64,000 nucleotides of DNA from Hydrogenophaga borbori (GTDB lineage: Bacteria; Pseudomonadota; Gammaproteobacteria; Burkholderiales; Burkholderiaceae_C): NCBI RefSeq assembly GCF_003417535.1, contig NZ_QVLS01000013.1, positions 62,001 through 126,000 of the forward strand. The letters run 5' to 3'. Both the position numbers and the translations under genes were made by a program. Shown here piece by piece: positions 27,553 through 37,133 of this stretch. Below the pieces are notes generated by a model. The model had not been told where the DNA came from. It saw only the letters and a program-made list of their open reading frames with translations, and made no database searches. The first letter of the stretch is position 1; each line of letters starts with the position of its first letter.

Positions 27553-27622
27553 CGTCCCTCTCGACCCGTCCCTCTCGACCCGTCCCTCTCGACCCGGCCT
27601 TCTCGACCCGGCCTCGCGCGCC
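27553..27622 (+). repeat. 14-bp tandem repeat, five units
   Basis: Three exact copies of CGTCCCTCTCGACC (27553-27594) are followed by a diverged copy CGGCCTTCTCGACC and a weak fifth one. The array lies between the chemoreceptor stop and the LytTR-type promoter. It is non-coding and looks like a minisatellite. Confidence 0.8.
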
Positions 27623-27663
27623 AGCCTCTCGCGCTGACCGACCCGCGCGGGCCGCCTGGCGCA

Positions 27664-27758
27664 GGCATTTCGCGCCGCCGCGGCGGCGTTTCACGGCGCG
27701 CCCGCGCCGTTTCGTCTCAGCCCCGTGGCGCACGCGGGGCCGGCGGCCGACAGTGCGG
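27664..27758 (+). promoter_or_regulatory. LytTR-type site: three 21-bp phased direct repeats
   Basis: GGCATTTCG (27664-27672), GGCGTTTCA (27685-27693) and GCCGTTTCG (27706-27714) are each exactly 21 bp apart. A GACAGT -10 candidate in the block ACAGTGCGG (27750-27758) lies 36 bp after the last repeat, and the DUF2306 ATG is 25 bp further. The arrangement is repeated at 10207-10281. The operon encodes its own LytTR regulator, so autoregulation is inferred. Confidence 0.65.
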
Positions 27759-27782
27759 TCTCCCCGCCCACCGGAGACCGCC

Positions 27783-28196
27783 ATGCAGCTCACCCCCGTC
27801 ATCGCCATCCACCTCAGCGCCGCGCTCGCGGCCCTGGCCATCGGGCCGGTGGCGCTGTGGGCGCGCCGCGCCGGCCACCCGCGCGCGGTGCTGCACCGCG
27901 CGGCCGGCTACGCCTGGGTCACGCTGATGCTCATGGTCGCCGTCACCGCCGTGTTCATCCGCGATTTCCGCCTGCCCAACGTCGCCGGCTACACGCCCAT
28001 CCACCTGCTGGTGCCCATCACCCTGGGCACGCTGGCCCTGGCCTTCTGGCACCTGCGGCAGGGGCGCATCCGCTCGCACCGGCTGACCATGATCGCGCTG
28101 TACCTCAGCGCCTGCATCGTCACCGGCGCCCTCACGCTGCTGCCCAGCCGCTACCTGGGCCAATTGGTCTGGGGCCAGTGGCTCGGACTGCTTTGA
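27783..28196 (+). CDS. DUF2306-family membrane protein
   Basis: A 137-residue membrane protein with four predicted helices (about residues 7-25, 43-61, 76-93, 105-124). The pattern LHRAAGYAWVTLM and the conserved His/Arg of SHRLTM place it in DUF2306. No function is known. It is the first gene of an operon with the 2TM protein, the LytS-type kinase and the LytTR regulator. An in-frame ATG-like start at 27753 would place translation inside the conserved promoter block, so 27783 is chosen after the GGAG site. Confidence 0.75.
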   Translation: MQLTPVIAIHLSAALAALAIGPVALWARRAGHPRAVLHRAAGYAWVTLMLMVAVTAVFIRDFRLPNVAGYTPIHLLVPITLGTLALAFWHLRQGRIRSHRLTMIALYLSACIVTGALTLLPSRYLGQLVWGQWLGLL

Positions 28197-28232
28197 CCTT
28201 CACCCCTCCCCCCACCCACCGGAGCAACCGCC

Positions 28233-28526
28233 ATGAACACCCTCTCGATCGACAAGGACCTCGAACGCACCGCGCGCCGACGCGTCGCCGCCCGCATGGG
28301 CTGGACCCTGCACGCCCTGGTGTTTCTCGCCGTCAACGCCGGCCTGGTCTACCTCTCGCTGCGCAGCGGGCGCGATTGGGCCGTCTACCCCGTCCTGGGC
28401 TGGGGCCTGGGCCTGCTGATCCACGGCCTGGCCGTGTGGGTGCGCCTGGGCGGCGGTGGCCTGTACGAGCACTGGATGGACCGGGAACGCGAACGCCTGC
28501 AGCGCGACCGCGGCCAGCGCCCCTGA
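28233..28526 (+). CDS. 2TM-domain small membrane protein
   Basis: A 97-residue protein with the 2TM domain: two membrane helices (residues about 25-43 and 55-73) flanked by charged segments (ERTARRRVAARMGW before and YEHWMDRERERLQ after). Such domains often sit beside or are fused to LytTR/LytS proteins. It lies between the DUF2306 gene (36 bp gap) and the kinase gene (24 bp gap). A membrane partner or sensor role in the two-component system is inferred. Confidence 0.8.
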   Translation: MNTLSIDKDLERTARRRVAARMGWTLHALVFLAVNAGLVYLSLRSGRDWAVYPVLGWGLGLLIHGLAVWVRLGGGGLYEHWMDRERERLQRDRGQRP

Positions 28527-28550
28527 ACGGCGGCCCGGCATACTGCGCCC

Positions 28551-29591
28551 ATGGCCGCTTTCAACCCCCGCACCGTGGCGCGCCGCGTATTGATCGCCGC
28601 GGTGTTCAACACCGTGCTGGCACTGGCCATCAGCGCCATCAAGGGCGACCACTTCGCCCCCACCCTGCTGTACTCGCAGCTCATCGGGCTGTGCATCTGG
28701 GCCGGCATCGACGGCGGGCGCTACCTGCTCTCGCCCCAGGGCTGGCCCGGCGTGCGGCCGATGGCGGTGCTGGTCGTGGTGGCCGTGTTCGCGGGCTACG
28801 GGCTGGGCCTGACGCTGGGCAACCTCTTGCTCGGCCGGCCCTTGCTGGCCAGCGCGAGCAACCTGCCGGGCGCCACCGTCGGCTTCCTGCTCATGTCGCT
28901 GGCCCTCGGCGCCTTCGGCGCCTACTACTTCAGCAGCCGCGAGATGCTGGCCATGGCCCGCCTGGCGCAAGAAGAGGCCCAGCGCCAGGCCAGCGAGGCG
29001 CGGCTGCGCCTGCTGGAGTCGCAGCTGGAGCCGCACATGCTGTTCAACACCCTGGCCAACCTGCGCGCCCTCATCGCCACCGACCCACCGCGCGCCATCG
29101 ACATGCTGGACCGGCTCAACCACTTCCTGCGCGCCACGCTCGCGGCCTCGCGCAGCGACGCGCGCGGCGGCCAGCACACCCTGAGCGACGAATTCGCCCG
29201 GCTGGACGACTACCTCAGCCTCATGAGCATGCGCATGGGCCCACGCCTGCGCGTGCGCCTGGAGCTGCCCGAGGCCCTGGCACCGCTGCCCGTGCCGGCG
29301 CTGCTGCTGCAGCCGCTGGTGGAAAACGCCATCCGCCACGGCCTGGAGCCCAGCGCGCGCGGCGGCGAGCTGCGCGTGGCCGCGCAACGCGAGGGCGGCA
29401 CCCTGTGCCTGAGCGTGAGCGACGACGGCGTGGGCAGCGAGGCCCCGGCACTCGAGGGCTTCGGCCTGACGCAAGTGCGCGAGCGCCTGCAGGCCCTGCA
29501 CGGCGCGGCCGCGCGCCTGGAGTGGCACAGCGCGCCGGGCCAGGGCACGCAGGCGCGGCTGTTCCTTCCCCTGCCCGACGCCACCCCATGA
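28551..29591 (+). CDS. LytS/AlgZ-type sensor histidine kinase
   Basis: A 346-residue membrane kinase. Four hydrophobic segments fill residues 12-125. The His_kinase region follows: H-box LESQLEPHMLFNTLANL with His162 as the phosphorylation site, N-box PLVENAIRHGLEP (Asn259), DDGVG (291-295) and GFGLTQVRERL. This is the PF06580 class that pairs with LytTR regulators, as in AlgZ/AlgR. CATACT ends 6 nt before the ATG, giving it a possible internal leaderless promoter. Its stop overlaps the regulator's ATG (ATGA). Confidence 0.88.
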   Translation: MAAFNPRTVARRVLIAAVFNTVLALAISAIKGDHFAPTLLYSQLIGLCIWAGIDGGRYLLSPQGWPGVRPMAVLVVVAVFAGYGLGLTLGNLLLGRPLLASASNLPGATVGFLLMSLALGAFGAYYFSSREMLAMARLAQEEAQRQASEARLRLLESQLEPHMLFNTLANLRALIATDPPRAIDMLDRLNHFLRATLAASRSDARGGQHTLSDEFARLDDYLSLMSMRMGPRLRVRLELPEALAPLPVPALLLQPLVENAIRHGLEPSARGGELRVAAQREGGTLCLSVSDDGVGSEAPALEGFGLTQVRERLQALHGAAARLEWHSAPGQGTQARLFLPLPDATP

Positions 29592-30367
29592 ACGCCACCG
29601 CCCTCATCGCCGAAGACGAACCTCTGCTCGCGCAAGCCCTGCAAGCCGAATTGGCGCGCGCCTGGCCGGGGCTTCGGGTGCTCGCCAGCGTGGGCGACGG
29701 CCACAGCGCCGTGCAGCAGGCCCTGGCGCTGCGCCCCGACGTGCTGTTCCTGGACATCCGCATGCCCGCCCTGAGCGGCCTGGACGCCGCCGCCACCCTG
29801 GCCGACGACTGGCCCGCCGAGCAGCCGCTGCCCGCGCTGGTGTTCGTGACCGCGCACGACGAGTTCGCGGTGCAGGCCTTCGAGGCCCAGGCCCTGGACT
29901 ACCTGCTCAAGCCCGTGCAGGCCGAGCGGCTGCAGCGCACCGTGGCGCGCGTGCAGGCCGCGCTGCGCGCGCGCGGCGCCAGCGCCGCGCCCGACTGGGC
30001 CGGGCTGCGCGCGCTGCTGGGCGGTGCGCCCTCGTCCGCGCCGCGCCTGCGCCACCTCATGGCCAGCGTGGGCGCGGCGGTGCAGCGGGTCGCCATCGAC
30101 GAGGTACTGGCCTTCGAAGCGGCCGACAAGTACGTGCGGGTGCTGGCGGGCGGGCGGGAGTTCCTGATCCGCAAGCCGCTGAAGGAGCTGCTGCCGCAGC
30201 TCGACCCCGAGGTGTTCTGGCAAATCCACCGCGGCACCGTGGTGCGGGCGGACGCCATCGATCGCGTCACCCGCGACGAGGCGGGCAAATGGCGGCTGAC
30301 GCTGCGTGGCCTGGACGAGGCCTTCGTGGTCAGCCGCCTCTACGCCGACCGCTTCCGCGCGATGTGA
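29588..30367 (+). CDS. LytTR-family response regulator
   Basis: A 259-residue regulator: receiver domain (residues 5-115) with Asp56 in VLFLDIRMP, acidic pair Asp10/Glu11, Thr88 and Lys108, and a C-terminal LytTR DNA-binding domain (about 155-259; AIDEVLAFEAADKYVRVL, FWQIHRGTVVRADAI). It is translationally coupled to the kinase gene and is its likely partner. LytTR domains read direct repeats of about 9 bp with 12-bp spacers, the pattern found at 27664 and 10207. The latter sites are the proposed targets. Confidence 0.9.
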   Translation: MNATALIAEDEPLLAQALQAELARAWPGLRVLASVGDGHSAVQQALALRPDVLFLDIRMPALSGLDAAATLADDWPAEQPLPALVFVTAHDEFAVQAFEAQALDYLLKPVQAERLQRTVARVQAALRARGASAAPDWAGLRALLGGAPSSAPRLRHLMASVGAAVQRVAIDEVLAFEAADKYVRVLAGGREFLIRKPLKELLPQLDPEVFWQIHRGTVVRADAIDRVTRDEAGKWRLTLRGLDEAFVVSRLYADRFRAM

Positions 30368-30391
30368 AGCGGTGGCGGGACGGGACGCGCC

Positions 30392-30811
30392 TCAGTCGTC
30401 CCAGCCGCCGCGGCGGCCGTCGCGGTAGCCGTGCTGGTAGCCGCGTTGGTAGCCGTGCTTGCGCCAGTGCTTGGGCGGGCGGTCGTAGCGCCACTGCGGG
30501 GGATAGGCGTACACCGGGTAGGACTGCACCACCACCGGTCGCGGGTGCACGATCACGGGGCGCGGGTAGACCACCACCGGCCGGGGGTCGTACACCGGAT
30601 AGCCGTAGGACGGGTAGCCATAGACCACGGGGGGCGCGTTGGACACCCCCACACTCACGCCGGGTGAGTTGACGCCAATGGACCAATAGACGTTGTCGCG
30701 GGCCTGGGCCTGCGTGGCGGTGCCCGACAGGGCCCAGGCGCCAGCGGCCAGCGTGAGCAGGACCAGACCGCGCGTCGCGCGGTGGCGGGGGCTGAGAGAC
30801 ACGGTATTCAT
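30392..30811 (-). CDS. Secreted Val/Pro/Tyr-rich protein of unknown function
   Basis: A 139-residue exported protein. A signal peptide (about residues 1-37, ending ATQAQA) precedes a mature region of repeats with the pattern PRPVVVYPRPVIVHPRPVVV, then a basic Tyr/Gly-rich tail (RKHGYQRGYQHGYRDG). It resembles short surface proteins of Burkholderiales with repetitive tails; function not known. It is convergent with the LytTR regulator, with 24 bp between stops. Confidence 0.65.
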   Translation of the reverse strand: MNTVSLSPRHRATRGLVLLTLAAGAWALSGTATQAQARDNVYWSIGVNSPGVSVGVSNAPPVVYGYPSYGYPVYDPRPVVVYPRPVIVHPRPVVVQSYPVYAYPPQWRYDRPPKHWRKHGYQRGYQHGYRDGRRGGWDD

Positions 30812-30911
30812 GGGGAGACTCCGGAGCGACGGCGGTTTGCCGCCTTGGAATTACAGACAATCCCGGGACCGGGCGCACCCTACGCGCGGTCAAAGCTGTA
30901 GCAAGGCGTAA

Positions 30912-31535
30912 ATGGCGAACGATCTTTACATTCCCCCCGAGGCCCAGGCCCTGCTCGACCACTGGTGCGGCGACGGCCTGGCCCGCGGCTGGCCCAGCGA
31001 GTCGCGCGACCAGCTGTGGTTCGGGTTCAACCCCGAGCAGGACGAGGCGCTGCGGCGCCACTACGGCGCCCTGGTGGAGCGGGCGCTGGCCGGCGGCCTG
31101 ACCGATTGGTCCGCCACGCCGCTGGGCCGCCTGGCCCTGGTGCTGCTGCTGGACCAGCTGACGCGCAACCTGTTCCGGCGCCAGCCGCGCGCCTTCGCCG
31201 GCGACCCGCGCGCCCAGGCCCTCACGCTGGAGGCCATCGCCACGGGAGAAGACGAAGGCCTGCCCGTGGTGGGCCGGGTGTTCCTCTACATGCCGCTGCT
31301 GCACGCCGAGTCGCTGGCGTTGCAGGACGAGGCCGTGCGCCGCTTTGAGCGCCTGCGCGAACAGGCGCCGGCCTTCTGCCACGCCGAGTTGGACGACAAC
31401 CTGCGCTACGCACGGCTGCACCGGGACATCGTGGCGCGCTTCGGGCGGTTTCCGCACCGCAACGAGGCCCTGGGCCGCGACAGCACCGCCGAAGAGCAGG
31501 CGTTCCTGACGGACGGTCCGCGCTTCGGGCAGTAG
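30912..31535 (+). CDS. DUF924-family protein
   Basis: A 207-residue soluble protein. The start region PPEAQALLDHWCGDG and the central LALVLLLDQLTRNLFR, YMPLLHAESLALQDEAV and RFGRFPHRNEALGR are the signature of DUF924. The fold resembles tetratricopeptide proteins, and no enzymatic role is known. It stands alone, divergent from the Val/Pro-rich protein gene. Confidence 0.85.
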   Translation: MANDLYIPPEAQALLDHWCGDGLARGWPSESRDQLWFGFNPEQDEALRRHYGALVERALAGGLTDWSATPLGRLALVLLLDQLTRNLFRRQPRAFAGDPRAQALTLEAIATGEDEGLPVVGRVFLYMPLLHAESLALQDEAVRRFERLREQAPAFCHAELDDNLRYARLHRDIVARFGRFPHRNEALGRDSTAEEQAFLTDGPRFGQ

Positions 31536-31626
31536 GCGTCACGCCGGCGCCACCGACACGACACGCGGACGTCATGTCCGCTGCCTACAACCTCGTGCTT
31601 TGTTCTGACTTGCACGAGGAGATTCG

Positions 31627-33507
31627 ATGACACGCGCCAATCGCCGGCCCGCCCCGGGCCGTTTCGCCGCCGCCCTGGTCGCCACCGCCGCGCTCGCGGC
31701 CTGCGGAGGCGGCGGCGATGGCCAGCCCAGCGGCCCGGTGTCGCAGCCCCTGAGCGTCCAGCTCGAGAAGATCGGCGGCTACGCCACCGGCCAGTTCGGC
31801 GTGTCGGCGGCGGAGATTCCCGCCTACGACGCGGCCAGCCGGCGCCTGTTCGTGGTGAACGCCCAGGCCGGCAAGGTGGACGTGCTGGACCTGCGCGTGC
31901 CCGCCCAGCCGGTGAAGATTGGGGAGATCGACGCCGCCACCTCACTCGCGCTGCCGGGCGCCAACATCAACAGCGTGGCCGTGCACGACGGCCTGGTGGC
32001 CGTGGCCGTGCAGGCCGCCACCAAGACCGACCCGGGCCGGGTGGCCCTGTACCGCGCCAGCGACCTTGTCCTGCTCGGCTCGGCCAGCGTGGGCGCGCAG
32101 CCCGACATGATCAGCTTCACGCCCGATGGCAAGACCGTGCTGCTGGCCAACGAAGGCGAGCCCAGCGACGACTACCAGATCGACCCCGAGGGCAGCGTCA
32201 GCGTGGTCGACGTCAGCCAACCGGCCGCGCCCGTGGTGCGCACCGCCGGCTTTGGCGCCTTCGTCGGCCAGGAGGCCACGCTGCGCGCGCAGGGCGTGCG
32301 CCTCTATGGCCCGAACGCCAACGCGGCGCAGGACCTCGAGCCGGAGTACATCGCCGTCTCGGCCGACGGCGCCACCGCCTGGGTGACGCTGCAGGAGAAC
32401 AACGCCCTGGCCAAGATCGACGTCGCCAGCGCCACGGTCACCGCCCTGCTGCCGCTGGGTTTCAAAGACCACGGCGCGCCCGGCAACGAGCTGGACGCCT
32501 CCGACAACGACGGCCGAATCAACATCCGCGGCCTGCCCGGCGTGCGCGGCCTGTACCTGCCCGACGCCATGGGTGCCTACACGGCCGACGGCCAGACCTA
32601 CCTCGTCACCGCCAACGAGGGCGACGCGCGCGCCTGGGGCGAAGACAACAGCGCCTATTGGGCCGGCGACGCCAGTCAGGGTTTCGTCGAGGAGTTCCGC
32701 GTCAAGCACCTGATCAACAAGAGCGGCTGGGCCGGGCGCGCGGGCGATGACCTGCCGCCGCAGCTCGGCGCCATGGCCGCGGGCGGCCTGCTCAACCCGG
32801 CCACCTTCGGCTACTGCGGCGCCGTCGCGGGCGATCCCATGGGCTGCCGCGCCGACGACGTGCTCGGCCGCCTCAACATCACCTGGACCATGGGTTACCG
32901 CACCAACCCCGACGGCTCGCCCATGATGTTCGACGCCACGGGCACCGCCAACCCGGCCGGCAACCGCCTGATGTACGACCAGCTCTACAGCTACGGCGCC
33001 CGCTCCTTCAGCATCTGGAACGCCAACGGCCAGCTGGTGTGGGACTCGGGCGCCGAGTTCGAGAAGTTCTTCGCCAGCGACGCCTGCCGGCTCGGCAGCG
33101 CGCGCAACATCCCGTGCAAGGACCACTTCAACTCTGGCCACGACGAAGGCGGCGCCTTCGACAGCCGCAGCGATGCCAAGGGACCGGAGCCCGAAGGCAT
33201 CGCCATCGGCCAGGTCCGGGGCCGCACCCTGGCCTTCATCGGCCTGGAGCGCATGGGCGGCGTGCTGGTCTACGACATCACCAACCCCGCCGCCCCCCAG
33301 CGCCTGGACTACCTCAACAGCCGCGAGGACTGGACGACGGCCGACCCCGGCACCGTGCTGGCGACGGCGGGCGACCTCGGCCCCGAAGGCCTGGTGTTCA
33401 TCCCCGCCGACCGCTCGCCCGACGGCACGCCCCTGCTGGTGGTGGGCAACGAGGTCAGCGGCACCACGGCGGTGTACCGCGTCAACGCCTCGGGCGGCCA
33501 GCCCTGA
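31627..33507 (+). CDS. Choice-of-anchor I lipoprotein (phytase/beta-propeller-like)
   Basis: A 626-residue exported protein whose lipobox LAAC places the lipidated Cys at residue 26. The mature part is a beta-propeller-like family (choice-of-anchor I) with repeated motifs such as LEPEYIAVSADGATAWVTLQENN, DNDGRINIRGLPGVRGLYLPDAM and GPEGLVFIPADRSPDGTPLLVVGNEVSGTT. Related proteins occur beside alkaline phosphatases; substrate not assigned. A GAGGAG ribosome-binding site precedes the ATG. It is convergent with the DUF2157 gene. Confidence 0.8.
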   Translation: MTRANRRPAPGRFAAALVATAALAACGGGGDGQPSGPVSQPLSVQLEKIGGYATGQFGVSAAEIPAYDAASRRLFVVNAQAGKVDVLDLRVPAQPVKIGEIDAATSLALPGANINSVAVHDGLVAVAVQAATKTDPGRVALYRASDLVLLGSASVGAQPDMISFTPDGKTVLLANEGEPSDDYQIDPEGSVSVVDVSQPAAPVVRTAGFGAFVGQEATLRAQGVRLYGPNANAAQDLEPEYIAVSADGATAWVTLQENNALAKIDVASATVTALLPLGFKDHGAPGNELDASDNDGRINIRGLPGVRGLYLPDAMGAYTADGQTYLVTANEGDARAWGEDNSAYWAGDASQGFVEEFRVKHLINKSGWAGRAGDDLPPQLGAMAAGGLLNPATFGYCGAVAGDPMGCRADDVLGRLNITWTMGYRTNPDGSPMMFDATGTANPAGNRLMYDQLYSYGARSFSIWNANGQLVWDSGAEFEKFFASDACRLGSARNIPCKDHFNSGHDEGGAFDSRSDAKGPEPEGIAIGQVRGRTLAFIGLERMGGVLVYDITNPAAPQRLDYLNSREDWTTADPGTVLATAGDLGPEGLVFIPADRSPDGTPLLVVGNEVSGTTAVYRVNASGGQP

Positions 33508-33531
33508 GCGTTCGGCCCCGGTGGCCGGGCC

Positions 33532-34623
33532 TCAGCGCTGCGCCAGCGGCCGCAGGGCCGCTGGCAGCCAGCCCGCCAGGCGCGCGTGGATGCGCGCCTC
33601 GCGCCGCTGCCACCAGATGCCCAGGGCCACGATGCCCAGGCCCAGCAGCGTGAGCACGAAGGGGAACAAGAGGCTGTCGGCGAAGACCTTGTAGCTGAGG
33701 TAGCCCAGGTAGCCCGCCACGCCAATGGCGCCCAGCACGGTGAACACGCGCCGGCCGATGGCCGCGCCCAGGAACACCAGCGCCACGTTGAGGGCCGCGT
33801 AGCCGGCCTTGGCCAGCTCGCTGTCGCTCTCGCGCAGGCTCAGGCCGCACCAGAACATGAGCGCGCCGAACAGGTAGAGCCAGAAGGCGAAATCCTGCCG
33901 GTCGCGCGGGTCGCTGGCCAAACGCGAGCGCAGGTCCACCCAGACTGCGATGGCGCAGGTGGCCAGGCCGAACACCAGCGACACGTCGCGCGTGAAGGTC
34001 CAGTCGAAGCCGTCTTTCTGCATGAGCATGTGCGCCAGGTCCATGTTCAGGTACCACAGGGTCACGGCCACCGGCATCACCATGAACGGCAGGCGCAGCC
34101 ACCACAGCATGACCACGGCGGCGGCCAGCGTGGCCAGTTCCAGCGTGAGCCAGCGCCAGTCGATGAAGCGGTGGTAGTCGCGGTAGCTGTCGGGCCCGCC
34201 CTCGGGCCACAGGCCCAGGCCGCTCTGCAGCGACCAGGCCGCCAGCGGCACCAGGCAGACCGCGATCGTCGCCAGGATGCCCGCCGGGATGTGCAGGTGG
34301 CGGCGCTGCAGGTGGCGGGCCACCGCGACCGCGCCCACCGCGTAGCCCACCGACAGCAGCAGCACGCCCCAGGCGCCGAACAGCTCCCAGCCCAGGGTCA
34401 TGAACAGCGTCATGGCACCGATGGCGAGCAGGCCGCCGAAGTAATAGAGCACGTGCGTGAAGCCGAAACGCGCGGGCGCGATGGCCTGGCCGGCCCAGCG
34501 CGCCCACAGGCGCTCGGCCTGCTCCATCGAGATGTCGCCGGCCCGCGCTGCGGCCTGCAGTTGGCCCCAGTGAATCTGCAGGCGCTGGCCGCGCTCGGGC
34601 GCTGGGGTGCTGTCGTCGCTCAT
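33532..34623 (-). CDS. DUF2157-family integral membrane protein
   Basis: A 363-residue protein with a soluble N-terminal region (about residues 1-45; MSDDSTPAPERGQRLQIHWGQLQAAARAG) and then 9-10 membrane helices. The region ISMEQAERLWARWAGQAIAP resembles DUF2157 and is followed by GGLLAIGAMTLFM. Function unknown. The start at 34623 is preferred to an ATG at 34656, since the preceding 11 residues are Arg-rich and not conserved. Confidence 0.7.
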   Translation of the reverse strand: MSDDSTPAPERGQRLQIHWGQLQAAARAGDISMEQAERLWARWAGQAIAPARFGFTHVLYYFGGLLAIGAMTLFMTLGWELFGAWGVLLLSVGYAVGAVAVARHLQRRHLHIPAGILATIAVCLVPLAAWSLQSGLGLWPEGGPDSYRDYHRFIDWRWLTLELATLAAAVVMLWWLRLPFMVMPVAVTLWYLNMDLAHMLMQKDGFDWTFTRDVSLVFGLATCAIAVWVDLRSRLASDPRDRQDFAFWLYLFGALMFWCGLSLRESDSELAKAGYAALNVALVFLGAAIGRRVFTVLGAIGVAGYLGYLSYKVFADSLLFPFVLTLLGLGIVALGIWWQRREARIHARLAGWLPAALRPLAQR

Positions 34624-34754
34624 GCCAGGTTCCTCCTGGCGCGCACGATAGCGCACCGCGCCCTCCCTCGGCTGGCGGCCCTAAGCCGGGGCCGCCCCGC
34701 TTGGCCTAGGCCGGGAACGGCGCGGCGCGCGCCCCCACCCATGCGAATTCCTTG

Positions 34755-35240
34755 ATGGTTTCGATACCGATGCACGCCCTGAACGATGCCAGCGATGCCC
34801 GGCGCCTGATCACCCAGGCGGGGCAGCGGCTCGCGCAGATCACCGGCATCACCGAGGTCGATGACGGCAGCTGGTGCATCGACTTCGACGGCGGCGACGG
34901 CTTCGCGGCCGAATGGTCCCCCGGCGGGTCCCGCCTGGTGCTCACCGCCGACCTGGGCCTGCCCACGCCCGAGGGCGAGCTGAGCGCGCTGAACCTGGCC
35001 CTGTCCTACAACGCCCTGTGGCGCGAGATCGGCGACCTGCGCATCGCGCGCGACGGCGACGAAGGCGAGCTGATGCTGATCGGCGAACTCGGCCCCGAAG
35101 ACAGCGAGCCGGAAACCTTCAACGCCGCCCTGCTGCACTTCGTGGCCCTGCGGCGCTGGTGGGCCGACGCCATCGCCCGCGCGGCCAGCGCCAACCCGGC
35201 CCCGCCCGCGCCGCCGGGCGTCATGTTCGAGCGCATCTGA
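34755..35240 (+). CDS. CesT / type III secretion chaperone-like protein
   Basis: A 161-residue, acidic protein (MHALNDASDARRLITQAGQRLAQITGITEV, then DDGSWCIDFDGGDGFAAEWS and LTADLGLPTPEGELSALNLALSYNALW) with the small mixed alpha/beta fold of T3SS chaperones. No type III genes are nearby, so a solo protein of the CesT superfamily with another role is likely. It could also start at 34770. glnS follows. Confidence 0.5.
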   Translation: MVSIPMHALNDASDARRLITQAGQRLAQITGITEVDDGSWCIDFDGGDGFAAEWSPGGSRLVLTADLGLPTPEGELSALNLALSYNALWREIGDLRIARDGDEGELMLIGELGPEDSEPETFNAALLHFVALRRWWADAIARAASANPAPPAPPGVMFERI

Positions 35241-35295
35241 GCGCCGCCGGCGTGGATTTGCGGCCCCGCCGCCGCGGTGGCGGGGCGGCGGTCCC

Positions 35296-35301
35296 TAGAA
35301 T
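35296..35301 (+). promoter_or_regulatory. -10 element TAGAAT of glnS
   Basis: TAGAAT ends 6 nt before the glnS ATG at 35308. No Shine-Dalgarno site fits between them, so the transcript is probably leaderless. Confidence 0.5.
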
Positions 35302-35307
35302 CCGCCC

Positions 35308-37125
<1,818 letters not shown>

Positions 37126-37133
37126 GGCTTGGC

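Noticed and set aside
27553..27622. A CRISPR array
   Set aside because: Units are only 14 bp, contiguous, and without spacers or cas genes.
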